From assembly GCF_019578655.1 (NCBI RefSeq), contig NC_063257.1:1736001-1800000 (forward strand): 64,000 nucleotides of DNA. The letters are read 5' to 3'. Source of the stretch: Ricinus communis. Taxonomy: Eukaryota; Streptophyta; Magnoliopsida; Malpighiales; Euphorbiaceae. The position numbers and the translations under genes were made by a program. Below are positions 38,881 to 54,490 of the stretch, in pieces; the stretch's first letter is position 1; each line of letters starts with the position of its first letter. The notes under the pieces were generated by a model. That model was not told the origin of the DNA. It saw only the letters and a list, made by a program, of their open reading frames with translations, and did no database searches.

Positions 38881-40516
38881 TCTGAATAGGTATGAGCTGA
38901 TACTTGGCAGAAAGAACCAGAGGGATCGTGTCAAAGGAGATTTGTAACATAAACACACTTGCCCAAAGGAATTTGTCCGCGCGCAAGCTCAGGTGGCAAG
39001 CAGGGACTTAAAGTCAGGCTTTGGTGTTTGTTGATTTTGGTTGGATAATAGTCATTTACTATTGGAGGCGGTGTCTCTGGGCTTAAACGGTTGGCGATAA
39101 GAACATATTGGTCTTCTAAAAAAAAAAACTAACACTGACAATATGGAACTGTTGATTGATACGTGGGGGCTCCCGACTCTCCTCAGAAAAGGCCCTTCAA
39201 TTTCAGAGTTTGTACGATGTACTTCACCTTCATTCATGCACAGTTCTTAGGGCCCACTTCTTTTCTTTTTTTAATTTCTCGATTTAAACCAAAAAAAATA
39301 CTTTTTTTAATTTCTATAATTATTTCAAAACAACAGATTTTTCTAATGGAAAAAACCATTTATTTAAAATAAAAAATTAATATAAATAAATTTAGAAATT
39401 CTAAACATACTTCTTTCAATCCAACACGAATTCCAAACGCTCACTTTAGACATGTACTTAGCTGAAAACATTCTTTTTTGATTATTTCTTCTTTTATTGT
39501 ATTTGTTCAAGGTTCATGCCCTTATGCCGCAATTGACTGAATTAAAACCATATCCATTTTGTATTCGGTGCATGTTATCATCATTAGTTCTTCACCTCAA
39601 GTTCAAGAAGTTCCTAACAAAAGCAGCTCCAAAACCTTCAATGAACCGGAGACCAAAGAAAAACTTGCAGTGTCAACCACTTACAAGTGTAGAAAGTGAT
39701 CTCAGAAACCTTATGGCCTTAGCCTGCATCCATCTCCGGACGTACAAACGTGTGTAGTTTCTCATCTCGTCATCATGAGCTGTAGATGAAATCTTAGACA
39801 AATTCACTTCACCGTGTCTAAGGCTGTGTTTGGTTAGACAAATTCGGTTCTTCCATTTTTAAGATCCTGAGGTTTATGCTCACCCCTTTCTTCTTCAATC
39901 CTTCCAATTTCAGATGATTAATCTTTTTGCAAGCCTCGCAGAAGAATGTAACTCCTTCCGTTCTAACTTTTCCCTCCAACCAAACAGTGAAAAACTCACT
40001 CTCCTCTTTGTCATCTCTCTCAAATCTCCCACGCGGTAAATAAAAGTATGAGATGGAAGTAAATTCAAGAATATGATCGTGTGGTAGAAGCAAAATTCAT
40101 AAATGTTTCTTTTTCTTTTTTTAAAAATTTAGGAGTGAAGTTAAATTCATATAGTTATAACTATGCCAATTAAACTTAGTTAGAATTCATTTCTAAAAAT
40201 TAATCCGACATATATTAGTGTCTGTCATTAAATTGGATCCACCACATTAAAAAACCGATCCTAATACCATAACTAATAAAATTAGATAAAACTCATTTTC
40301 AAAATCTAACTAAAAATATTAATATTCAATCCATATTATATATAATAACCCAACAACTAGATAATATATAATAAATGTAACTTACCAACTAAAGCAAATT
40401 ACAAAAAATTCCACAGAATTTCAGAAAAAGTTCTAAATTTGTTATTCTTCTTATTTGACAAATATCTTTAGCTTAAATATCTTATTTTTTTAATTTATCT
40501 TTTTATTTCTTCCTTT

Positions 40517-40519
<3 letters not shown>

Positions 40520-40604
<85 letters not shown>
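40520..40604. repeat. Long (TA)n array
   Basis: About 85 bp of uninterrupted TA dinucleotide. It is the longest simple repeat in the window and is self-complementary. Confidence 0.95.
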
Positions 40605-40607
<3 letters not shown>

Positions 40608-41549
40608 CTTTGACTTCTCTTTTAAATTTAGAAAACATCTGAAATAATAAAAGTATTTTTATTATTGTAAAACAAGAAAATTTTGTATTTAATATCGATA
40701 TAAGTGAGATTTTATCACTTTATTATGAGTATAAATAAATAACTAAAAATAATAAATTAGAATATATTTATATAAGAGTATATATAAATTGGTATATATT
40801 ATAAAAACTAAAATATATTTATAAAAATATTATGAATAATATATGATGTTAAATTTATTAACAATATAATTTATTTTATATATATAAATTATATTTAAAA
40901 AAAATTAGAAAACAATGAAAATTCTTTTTCTTTTATAAATATACCGTAAAAAGTATATAAAACTATTTAAATTTAAATTTAAATTTGAATTTATTCAACA
41001 TATTTTAATGTTAGTAAAATAATTTTTTTTAATTAAAATTTAAATTTGTTCAACATATTTTAATTTCGAAATTTCTTTTCTCCAATAGCAATGAATATTA
41101 ATACCGGTGTTTAGTCAATATAATAAAACATATTCAACTTATTTTAATATATGTTCCTTATATATAATATATTTATTGCATTTTTATCTTTTAAAAAATA
41201 CAAACATAAGTTACAGTAAATGGTATATATTTTATAAATTTATATATGTTTTATATATATTTGATATGCATTTAGTATACAACCGGTATATGATTTATTT
41301 TGCACATATATCAATTATATATTATTATTACACCACAAAAAGAATTAAAAGAAATAAATTTTAAGATGTTATGCATTGCTAATAAATAAGAAAGGTAGTA
41401 GACTATTTTTAAAAGTGCAAGTGTGCAATGCATAATGATGATATAAAATAAATGATTAAATGGTGCAAAATTTATCTAGTGTAATAATAATAATTATCAT
41501 AATAAGAAAGTAATATAAATTGTTAATAAGTCAAAATGATTAAATTAAA

Positions 41550-41551
<2 letters not shown>

Positions 41552-41592
<41 letters not shown>
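41552..41592. repeat. (AAAT)n and (AAT)n microsatellite
   Basis: Four AAAT units run into about eight AAT units. Confidence 0.85.
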
Positions 41593-41596
<4 letters not shown>

Positions 41597-42505
41597 TGTA
41601 ATAAAAATAATTATCATACTAATAGAATAATATAAATTTTAATACGTCAAAATGATTAAATTAAATAAAAATAAAGTTAAATAAATATTTAAAATGAGTG
41701 AAATTAAAATAATAAAATAATGAGTAAATAAAGTTGGAATTATAAAAAATGATCTAGAAATATTCTGAGGAAAAAATTATTAGTAAGAAAATATGAAGAT
41801 TCTCGAAAGGGGAATCAAAAGTTTAAAGGACCAAATGCTTATTTATTAGAAAAAGTCCACCTCCTTAAAGAAAAGACCCGTATAAATGAAAGAAGAAAAA
41901 TAAAAAACAGTACAAAAGATATTTTATAAAAAAATATAAAAACAAAAACAAAGATTTTTCTGTGTACCATTTCATAAAAATATATAAAACAAAAACAACA
42001 GTATAAATGATATTTTTTTTCAAAAAAGACAGTAAATCATGTAATTTCCTCAATAAGAAAACCTTCACCAAACTAACAAATACTATTCACTAGCAATACA
42101 ATCCACATTATTTACAGTAGCCATGTAAGCCTGCAAACAAAAAGATACAGTAGACATGTTATTAAACATGAGTATATACTAATCCAAAGTTTGACATAAT
42201 TATCAACGGGTATATTTGTACGCAGAAGCTAGCGCGAAACCAGCGAAAATATGTGCTCAATCTGTCAGGTCTTACAACGATGTCAAGATAAAATTATATG
42301 ACGCACCTGATTGTCTAAACAATGTATCTCCAGCTAGGTTAGCTTATTTACTGCAGATTTGCACTTTAGCGGCTCTAGAGCAACAATTAAGCTGTGTGAT
42401 TGTGATTATCAGTTTTATCCACCAATCTAAGATCATAGAATGCTCCACGTCCATAAACTGTGGCCCTATGGTGTTCTAGAAACTATTCACAACTTACTCA
42501 TCGCC

Positions 42506-45500
42506 TCATGGGATTGCACTTGGTTCCGATGCCTCGTTAGAATCTCTGCAGTTTTTTAAGGCGGTCCTTATCTCCTTCAACATCTCATTTACCCTGATGC
42601 CTTTCCTGAATACATCAAAAAACATTCTTAAAACATAAACATAAAGATATAGGATGGGTTTTTTCCATGCCTCCTTTGCTATTATCAAGAGAGGTACTAG
42701 GCATATCTCAAATAAATTGACAATAATACTAGTGATAGTATTAAGGGTCGTTGGCTGGACAGGGGCAAATGACAAACAATAAAAGATGGGATGAAATGGC
42801 ATCACTCTGTTTCATCTCCCAACAGTCCAAGAAAGGAATGAGATACAAGCATGTTGTGTGTGAGTGCATGTAGAATGTGCACTTGAATAATCAATATAGA
42901 CAAAAAGGAGAAGCAAGAAAAGAACTCCAATTTTCAAATAAATGCAGGACAGAATAAATAGTGATCCAGGACAATTAAACCTTCAAGACTGGGAAGATAC
43001 AATTCTAATGTATAATCAACTTTAGCCAACGCTAAGTGCATACAGCACGAACCAACTTATAATCTGGTACTGTCTACGAAGGCCAGCATACAAAAAAGCT
43101 ACGAACTTACAGAACACTGACACCAACAACAGCAAGAGGGGCTGGATAGTCCTCTATCTCTTTATCATTTCTATCTCCATTAAAGATCTGAGAAGATTAT
43201 TAAATGCGCTGTCACCTCCAGTGGAGAAAGATAGAAATGCATCATCAGATATTTTGTCTAGCTCAAAAGTTACCTCACTGCTACCAATTTCTGATATTTC
43301 TTCAGTCAAAGACGAAAGCCTATCCTTTGCCTAAAAAACAAATCAATTTACAGAGCAGGAAATAGGGGCATTTAGTACAACTACATCAGTAGGAGCAAAG
43401 AAATAATTAGTAGAGCAACAAAGGTTCATTAACCAAAAAAGAAAATCAAAGCTGAAAATCAACATACCCCAGGAAGGTCAATCTTATTTAAAACAACGAC
43501 ATGTGGTCTTTCAAGGTACTCAGGATTGTACATTCTCAATTCCTGTAAATTCATGAATCAAATGTACTGGGTGCAGTCCAATAAAATTAAGCCGAATGAA
43601 ACATGATAATATAATAGAAGACGACAACAGATGAATCCTATATTTTGAACCAGAGGGAGTGGGAACTCTCATGAGGAATGCACACCTATCAAATAACTCA
43701 GTTAACTTTCATCAGACAAAAAAAGGCAAATTGTTAGTGGAAGATATACTTCTTTGACAGTTCTATAGTCATTCACAGGGTCCTCAGCAGCTGCATCAAC
43801 AACATGGACCAATAGCCGAGTCCTTCTAAGATGCCTCAAGAAATTGCGACCAAGGCCCTAAGGATGAGAAGGATTCAATTTTAGCAACCTGAAGCTTTCA
43901 ATAAGCTGGCTGTTGAAATATATAATATAAATGTAATACCTTTCCCAAATGAGCACCTTCAATAAGACCAGGCAAATCTGCCAATGTTGCTTCAGACGAA
44001 TACATTGCAGCTCCTAGAGTTGGATCACCATCTAGGCGCCCAAGATTTGGCATCAACGTTGTGAAAGGATAGTCAGCAATATCAGGTCTGGCATGTGTTA
44101 TTGCTGCCAAAAGGGTGGATTTTCCAGCATTTGGAAGACCCTATAAGTAATTCTCTAGCAATCAGAATATCATAATACCTTTTTGTAAATGAGTATGGTA
44201 TAACTTACTACTCTGTCAACTCTCAGGAGACTAAATTTTTTCCAAAAGAGGTACAATTTAGAAAATTTTAGAAGTTACATGCTTAAACAACACAACAAAT
44301 AAGAAGCACTCACAACTAGACCAACGTCAGCAACGACCCGTAGAATCAGCTCCAGATTAACCTCCTCTCCAGGCTGGCCAAGAACTAAAACCTGACAAGG
44401 ATAATAAAGTTCAGCATTGCATTACCAGCATCAGGGTTATACAAATTGCAGAAATTCTTCTTGATCAGTTCCATTCTTTAAATTAAGCTTATCGATAAAG
44501 AAAGATCCTTCGCTAATAATGTACACAAAGTACAAACCTATTGCGTACGTTACTGTCATCAAAGGTTTGGTTTTCTTCACCAGTAACTGGTAAACATTTG
44601 GCCTAAAGGCCTTTGTTCAAGTGACTAATGGGTTGATAGGATGAAGGCAAGTCATAGGTTGAAATCTTCTTTCTTTCTTTTTGTGAAATAAGTAAGCAGT
44701 ATTTAGTAAGAGAGCCCAAAAACGGCTTGCAATACATAAACAGTAAGGGTGCCTGCAAAAAAACCTGCTCATGAAATTTAAGAAAGCAAGTTTTCAAAGT
44801 AAATAGCATTTCATAAGATGAGTTAGGAACCTAAGAATTCATGCATGGTTTTATCTTTCATAAGAGGGAAGCCTGCATGGTTTTATCCTGTCAAATGTAT
44901 TTGATTTGCATTCAAATTATTATTAGGCAGAGGTTAATTAAATCAGTGTACCTGGCAAAAGAAGGGCTTGAATAACGTTGAATATTTGAGCTAGTTCAAG
45001 AATGTATAAATGAAGAGCACTCATCTTTACCTTATCACTATCATCTCGCAAAACATTTGTAGTTAAAGCCATTAATCTTTTTCTTCTATGCTCTGGTGCA
45101 TCTAACAAGCTAATCTGCTACAAAACAAAGAAAAAGAGTTATATAAAGAAAATTGCATATCAAAACTGAGCATAAATGTCAAGCATTAAGCCAAATAATC
45201 AAATACCAGATCTTCCATAAACCGCTAAGCAGTACGATAATAATTATTTTTCTATTCCAGCCCACTCTCTTGATAATGAGACATATTTAGAATATTATAA
45301 AACAGAAAATATTTTGTAAAGAAAAAATTGAAAAGAAGAAAATGAAGAAAATCTCACCCCTCCTTGGCCACCCCTTGCAACAATTATCTCGTCACCTGGT
45401 TGTGTTAGATCAGCCAATAGCTTCCCTCTTTTATGCTTAACCACAGTACCTGTCACATTAGAATCATGATAAGCTAAGCTCATCGTATTCTCTAGAATCT

Positions 45501-46170
45501 ATGTAAATATGTAGTGAAAATAATGTACAGACCTACAGGGACAGGAATACGCAAAGTAGGAGCAGCAAATCCATCATGCAATAGAGAGTTTAAAACACCC
45601 ATAGCATCAACGTTTCCACCGCGTTTTGCATTAAACCGACTTTTGGAGTGAAATTCCAACAGAAAATCTTTTCCTTCGTCGGCATAAATAACTACATCCC
45701 CTCCATGTCCTCCCATCGGTAGAATAAGTGATCCATCAAAGTCTCTTTTATACGAGCTCTTCTTATTCTGCTTCTTTTTTGACTTAACATCTGATGATTT
45801 CTGTTGTGGTTGAGGCATGTTAAGAATAGCACCATGGCCTCCATCACCTGAACGAACGGTGATTATGACTTGATCGAAATATTTGTGAGGTTCTCTTATG
45901 AAAGAAGCTGGAGGAGCTTCTTTTAGTTTACTGATTCTGCAGCTGACTTTGTAGGTTCTCAAGGTATCAGATTTGTTATTACGCTGACAACATCTGAAAA
46001 TGCGCGAAGCAAGGTGAAATTTAATTTCATTTGGAAAACCTAAACTACAATTTAGCAGGAAGAGATAACAAATAATACCTTTCAGGAAGAAGATGAGCGA
46101 AAAGTAGCTTATCGCTGCAAAATTGAAGGCTGAGAAAGGAAGATGAAGGAATAGTGGCCACATACGCCAT
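42506..46170 (-). CDS. Obg/CgtA-family GTPase, probably organellar (OBGM-like)
   Basis: Obg proteins are GTPases that help assemble the large ribosomal subunit; plants have chloroplast and mitochondrial forms. Exons are 46170-46079, 45993-45533, 45449-45358, 45114-45031, 44391-44314, 44140-43940, 43857-43750, 43542-43468, 43330-43274, 43187-43111 and 42605-42506, giving 474 residues. After a targeting-like N-terminus the Obg fold starts near [18 protein letters not shown] and has a lysine-rich insert before [10 protein letters not shown]. GTPase motifs are the P-loop GLPNAGKST (270-278), PFTT (294-297), DLPG (324-327) and NKID (391-394). There is no C-terminal OCT domain. The lysine-rich insert and the C-terminal [17 protein letters not shown] fit the Arabidopsis OBGM type as I recall it, so mitochondrial targeting is likely but inferred. 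Intron 9 is only 86 bp; reading through it gives a premature stop at 43154, so earlier single-exon readings of the 3' end are misleading. It is transcribed in the same direction as the LisH gene upstream. Confidence 0.92.
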
Positions 46171-46234
46171 TATCGTCTCTGTGATGGCGGGGCTCTGGGT
46201 TTAAGCGGGGATTTATGCTCAGCTATGTTAGAGG

Positions 46235-46249
46235 TGGGCCTCAGGCCCA
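46235..46249. promoter_or_regulatory. Inverted pair of site II elements at the Obg promoter
   Basis: TGGGCC and GGCCCA face each other, three bases apart, 65-80 bp upstream of the Obg start codon. Site II (TGGGCC/T) elements bind TCP factors and are common in genes for ribosome and mitochondrial proteins, which fits an Obg GTPase. Confidence 0.55.
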
Positions 46250-47810
46250 TCTATAATCTGAATTATTTAACCCATAAAACGCATGAATTTCCCGTCGAAC
46301 TAGCGGAAGGGTTTACACCATTAACATCCTTTAAAAGCCCAATAATAGCTTAAGTAAAAGGGTTCTGCAGAATGGTCCTGCTTGAGGGCCAAAAGCTCAA
46401 TTTCTGGTTTCTATTCTTTAGCTTAATATTTATTATTTAAGCACCGGCGACAATATGTTTAAGCATCATTAGGGATTTTCTATTTTTAAATTTAATGAAA
46501 GAGCTTACGGTAGCTACTAAAGAGAGAAATCGTCTTTATAATACAATATTTTCACACATGCAATCCTTTTTTTTTTTTTTTGCTTTTATATAAATTGATT
46601 TTAACTCATTAAAAAATGAAGTTATTCTTTTTCATTTCAAAAATGGCAGAGAGAGAGAGAGAGAGAGAGCTTTACTTTGCCAAACTGAACCTTAAAATAT
46701 GCTCAATTTCAATCTATTCTGGTGGGTTGGTGGGGGACGATAGCTTCCATTTGGTCATATTTATAAGTCAATAATGCTTTCAAGAGTTATGGGAATCATC
46801 CCAACAACAAACATAAACCACAATAGAAAGTCAACCCAAACAATTGTCTATCATATATTTTGGGTCAAGGAAGAAAGGGAAGGGAAACACCAATATCCCA
46901 GGTCACGCTTGAGATTAGCTTAGCAGAAATATCATCTTCATAAATATGATTCCCTCATTTGTGGAACCATTTGTTGAGTGGCATGCCGAGGGCACTAAGC
47001 AGAATGGACGACCCAGTTATGTTCAATCAGGCTATCGGGCATGCTAATTTTGAACAATCAAGGAATTATTAGTTATCATGGCTGCTCAAGAATCATGCAG
47101 AGTAGATGAACCAACTATTGCCAGCTCCTGCCAGAGGTATCTTGCCAATGATTACACCTTCGGATTCCCTCTCACTCCAAGCCTCCTTTACTTTGCTTTC
47201 TCATTATAGCTAGACATCCCCCTCCACCGAATTAACATCACAAAAGAACGGCGATTTCAATGTAATAGTAACCAACTCAGGATGGTAGTACATCCGTTCT
47301 TTCAGAAAACTTGAAAAGTATGTGGTTTCAGAAAATAACTTGTAACTTAAATATAAATATATATATACAACCACACAGCTGCTGGCAGCTTTTGCCTAAT
47401 GAAAAATATTGTAAACAATTTCCAAAAGTTTATCCCAAATCCATATGAGAAATGATGAGATGAATGGTCTTTCCATCTCGACCTTGCTTCAATAAACAAG
47501 ACTCCTAGTTACACCAAATCAAAAACTGATGTTAGGCTATTGAATACTCTAAGTTCCTAAGGTTGACTGGCAAGCAAACACTCGTATGCCATTGGTTCAT
47601 GAAATCCATTCTGTGCAGAACCAAAATGCACTAGACTTGCAGCCAACTATGAAAAGAGGCATACCTCATCAGACGCGGGAACACCAAGACACATGAGATA
47701 GCTTACTTGGAAACTTCTACAGATGAGAATTTCACCATATACGGTGGCAATGAGATGTAAAGCAACCATGGCTACCCCTGCCACAAGTGTATTTGAAACT
47801 CGTCCACATT
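46250..47810. other. Intergenic region between the Obg and LisH genes
   Basis: It holds the distal Obg promoter and the 3' flank of the LisH gene. An (AG)11 run lies at 46648-46669. No further gene is supported; one 35-codon frame at 47096-47200 on the minus strand is too short to judge. Confidence 0.55.
46648..46669. repeat. (AG)11 microsatellite
   Basis: Uninterrupted AG dinucleotides about 480 bp upstream of the Obg start. Confidence 0.9.
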
Positions 47811-49832
47811 CTAGCCCTTTAGAAAGTCTTTCAAAGAAAATGGTGGAAGCCCTTCCTACAAGATTGCATATTAAAGAGCAAAACACGTTAAAAGAGTAAT
47901 GCATCATTTTGCACATAACATGAACACAATTGATCCGAGAAATCAAGAAAACCCAAGTTTGATCTGTGAAGATAAAAACACATCAAAGAGTAATGCAATC
48001 AACTGAAAGAAAAAAAAAAATCAAACTCACTCAATAATAGTTGATATGTTAGAAAACATGACAAACATACTTAGCCACTGTAAATTTCAACAAGAAAAAT
48101 CACTACTCATGCCTTACCTTGCCATGATCGTGGCTTAAGCATTGCCTGACTACTGTTGTCTGTTGTAGCAACCTCTCCATTGCTGTGTAGCTTGGGCAGT
48201 TTGCATGCGCTTATATTATTGAAGATCAACGATTTAGCAGTAAGATCAACAACTTTTAACTGTATAGCATTCTACAAAAGATGTTGCATACACAGAAGTA
48301 GTAGAGGAAACAAACCAAGAATAGCTCGGTTCATATTATCTGCAACTTGCTGCCGATACTCCAAGCTAAGAAGATGAAACATTGGAGACTTTTCTGGTTC
48401 TTCATAAGCCAGGAGAGCCATAAAGTCCTGCAGTAATGGAAAAAATTTCCTTCAACCTCTTTGACAAAGAATTTAAAAAATATTGTAGATATGCCTAATA
48501 GGGTTTGACTCTGAAAAGAACATACTTCGAGCTTTTCAACAAATTTCTGGACTTTCCCAAATGGAGTCAACTTGGTTTGAGCAAATTCCAATGCTTCTGT
48601 GCTGCCATATAAATGCAAGATTCTACACTGAGAAAATGCGGAATTCTTGATTTTGAAAATATCATTCCTGTATTGCTTACCATTTCCTAGTGCAGACAAG
48701 CTCAACAAAATGAAGGCTCAAAAGATCAAAATGCAAGTCTTTATTATTTTCTAGTAAGTCATGTGCTAGCTCTTCTGTAAGTTCGATAGCCTTTAGTGCA
48801 CTCCCCTCTAATGCATACTGAAAAATTCCTGATCATATAATGGACAATACACCAAAATCAACAAAGTGATGAAACTAAACAGTGTCAGAACATTTACCTT
48901 ATACAATAAAAAGTATACTATTTAATAGCACAAGAAAAGAAAGACAGCAGGATTCTGACTTATCCCAATGATAACCAAGACACAAGTAAGTGAGTGACAA
49001 TAACCAGTAGCGAGTACCTGACAAATGCACAGTTACAAACCAATTGCAATTATGTGACAAATGCAGTGAGTTAGGATATTAAAGAATGCTTTTAAACCAA
49101 ATTGGATTAAAAAAATTTCTAACAGCATATCAAAGCCCCCTCAAAATCTTTCAATTTCTGTTTCTTCACATACAAAATCAATAAGTTAACAAATTAACAG
49201 AGCATCTCTGCAGAACAGTTTGTCCACAAATCTGCAATTGACATGACAAAGGAGCAGCGAGACTATTATTCAACAAAAACACAACGTTACATATGATCAA
49301 CTTTGAGTTGTGAATACTACTGTTTCATATCCAAATTAAAATATCTTGACATACTTTTTCTTTTCTCCATGTCGTCAAGACAATCTGCAGGCTGCTTCAT
49401 CCCCGTACACGCAATGAAAGATTCCACAGTTTCCTTATAACAATTATGCACCAGATATGAGAGAACAATACTGTGAATGTCGTTGTCTTTAATGGCCTGT
49501 GTATAAATACGTCAAATGCAATTGGGAATTAGTAATATTAAAAGAAAACAGAGTCATTGATACGCATTCAGAACTAATGCTAATCAAGAATAAGCTAGCT
49601 AGTAGTTGAATCGGGCTAATTACACAAGAAAAAAAAAAGGTTTAAAACTTAGGGTTTCGAGAAAACCAATCTAAGAGAGTAAACGACTTGATGTGTTATT
49701 GCAATGTGAGCCAAGAGGAATTCGTATTAGTGACTTGTAGAAACCAATACAAAATAAGAACAGGAAGAATAACAGAGAATGGAAAAAATGAATACTTACA
49801 ACTTGTTCGTAGTGGCGAGGATCGACGTCCAT
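47811..49832 (-). CDS. LisH/CTLH/CRA-domain protein (RanBPM C-terminal-like, AT1G06060-like)
   Basis: This small protein is made of LisH, CTLH and CRA modules, the scaffold part found in RanBPM and GID/CTLH E3 ligase subunits. Exons are 49832-49800, 49496-49355, 48828-48681, 48601-48526, 48427-48316, 48209-48118 and 47855-47811, giving 215 residues. The LisH helix pair covers about residues 14-45 (DIHSIVLSYLVHNCYKETVE). CTLH follows with ALKAIELTEELAHDLLE. The CRA part has EALEFAQTKLTPFGKVQKF and LLAYEEPEKSPMFHLLS. The protein ends in PPFSLKDFLKG. The first exon encodes only MDVDPRHYEQV and the last only 14 residues, which hides the gene from simple frame scans. Length and ends match what I recall of the Arabidopsis protein (about 213 residues). 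The role in plants is poorly known. An ubiquitin-ligase scaffold role is inferred from the domains. Confidence 0.9.
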
Positions 49833-51601
49833 GACTGACAGGGGATTGAGGAACCTGATAATAAATTTACAGTAGCTAAGAGAGAGCAAAATTAAGTTAA
49901 AGTGTTATAAAATGAAGATTGGTGCTTGGAATTTCGAAGTCTCAGAGCGATCGGAGAGAGTGGTGGCGGTGTTGTATTTGGAAGCAGAGAACAGCACTTT
50001 TTGGATTGTTCTTAATCTTGTGGCTTCTACACGTGCCTTTGCCTTTTTTCCGCGAAGATTTTCTTTTCCTTTTTAAAAAATAAAATAAAAACTAACTCGA
50101 TCTTTTTAATTGATTAAGCAAACAAATGCTAGTATTTAAATAATTTTTTTTTTTACGAGTATTTAAATATTTTCTTCAATCCTAATACATTTCATCCAAT
50201 TATTATAAAAACTATAAGAAATCTTTATTCTATGAAAAAGAAATTAAACTTTGGATGACTTTAAATGATTTTTTATTTTTTTTTTAATTTATCAGAAAGA
50301 ATCTTATAATATTAATCTATAATATTTATATTATTGATTTGAGAAAGCTCAGTTCTTGATTATGAGATTGCCTGGATCCAGTTCAATAAAAAATAATTTT
50401 AGTTATGAATTTATTATAAAATCTAAAATATTAATATAGATCAAATTATTATTATCTTTAATTGCTTGTTGTTTGCTTAAATTAAAATGTTAGGTTGACC
50501 TCTCATTTAATATTTTTTTTAAATTAATTTTTTTTAGCATGTGCAATGAGTTAATATCATAACTTAATTTTCAAATAATTGGTCTGACTAGTCATAATGG
50601 AATAATAGACTAAGCATATATATTTTACTGATTGGAACAATGTTTTACTATTTTTATTTTTATTTTTTCTGATGGGATACCTTTTCAATATTTTATTGCA
50701 GTTGAAAGACTTTAATTACACTGTTTTTTTTTCTAATCAAGAAAATAATAAAATGAATAGAAACCAAAACTGCTTTTATTTAATATTTGATATTGATGTT
50801 TTCTTTTTCTTTTTGTTGAAGTTTTATTTTTGTTATTATTAGAAGGTATAAGTCCATTTGGAGTTGGACAGACATGGCAGTTCATGGCCCATAAAGTTGA
50901 TGCTAGGCCTATAATCTATTCGGTCCGTCGGCCCAATCTTAGAGATGGTAAGACCACCGCCCATTCCATTCCTACCTGACAGAGTGTTTGCCTTGAAGAA
51001 TTTGAGGAAGAATGGAAGGGAGTGGAGGAAAGCAAGAGGAGGGATCCTCAATTAACCTTGTTCAGTTAGACCAATGGATGGATTGAAAGTGCCACCTGCT
51101 GCTTCTATCCTGCTTGCTTGGGCCATTAATTTTCATGCTTCAAAAATGGTTGGATTGGAGGATGAATGTGAGGAAAAAGGATTATATATGTATTAGTTAA
51201 CTTGCTTCACTTTTCCTTTCTTTAATCATCCAACCAAACAAAAGAAACATGAATTTCGTTACTCCACTATCCTTTCAAACCAAACAACCCAGAGAAAGAT
51301 GCATCTTTTCTATCATCCATCATTCTAATCTAACCAAACATAGATTAAACTTCTGATGTTCTCGTATTAAAAACACAATTGTTTCTTTTTCTCTCTGGAA
51401 TTGCAAATTGGGCTGCTGCCTGATGCGTATTTAGTTTCTTCTATAGAACTCTCTCGCCGGACCAAAACTGTATTTAGTTTGAAAATAATACTTTAGGTCT
51501 CTCACATGCGGTAGAAACAAGAAAGTAGAATTTCATTTGTTTAGTACAGACAAACACACTAACGAGTCATATATCTGCCTTTCCATTCTCACTTAGTGAA
51601 G
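49833..51601. other. Intergenic region between divergent LisH and XBCP3 genes
   Basis: It carries both promoters. The middle (50,050-50,850) is AT-rich. GGCCCA boxes occur near 50,886 and 50,930. Around 51,220-51,350 there is a repeated AACCAAAC motif of the kind found in decayed plant repeats. No gene is seen. Confidence 0.55.
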
Positions 51602-51607
51602 CACGTG
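51602..51607. promoter_or_regulatory. G-box upstream of XBCP3
   Basis: CACGTG lies 34 bp upstream of the TATA box at 51641, a favourable position for bZIP or bHLH binding. Activity is inferred. Confidence 0.4.
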
Positions 51608-51640
51608 TAATGATTCAGGAAGCTGTAAAGAAATTTCCTG

Positions 51641-51647
51641 TATAAAT
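51641..51647 (+). promoter_or_regulatory. TATA box of XBCP3
   Basis: TATAAAT lies 140 bp upstream of the ATG, implying a 5' leader of about 110 bases. Confidence 0.6.
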
Positions 51648-51780
51648 GAGACACATTTCAGTGGTTTCTTGGCTCACCACGTTTTTAGGCAGCCAATCCA
51701 ATAAAAAGAAAATACACGCCCATACTAAAAAGGCAAGATTCCCTTTATTTCCTCCGAGAGAAAAATAAGAAAAAAGAAAA

Positions 51781-54490
<2,710 letters not shown>

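Larger units (their letters stand above)
38881..42505. other. Gene-poor AT-rich region between DREB2D and the Obg gene
   Basis: The part up to about 39,300 is the DREB2D upstream region. From 39,480 to 40,100 base composition is more balanced and short open frames exist on both strands, but none resembles a known protein. From 40,100 to 42,100 the DNA is strongly AT-rich, with the TA array and AAT/AAAT arrays listed separately. The last few hundred bases are the Obg 3' UTR side. Confidence 0.55.

Noticed and set aside
38717..38986. 90-codon upstream extension of the DREB2D frame
   Set aside because: It crosses the TATA box and has no transcription-factor-like sequence; the MMSK start fits the DREB2 family.
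39818..40093. Minus-strand 91-codon frame, with CCTGAGGTTTA resembling part of miR2111
   Set aside because: No protein similarity recognised. The microRNA match covers only about 13 bases and no hairpin partner is present.
43154..43330. Single long last exon for the Obg gene ending at 43154
   Set aside because: The tail it gives matches nothing, while splicing an 86-bp intron restores [17 protein letters not shown] through two further exons.
47096..47200. 35-codon minus-strand frame with protein-like composition (ending GAGNSWFIYSA)
   Set aside because: Too short, lacks an ATG and is closed on both sides by stops; I could not link it to the LisH gene or any family.
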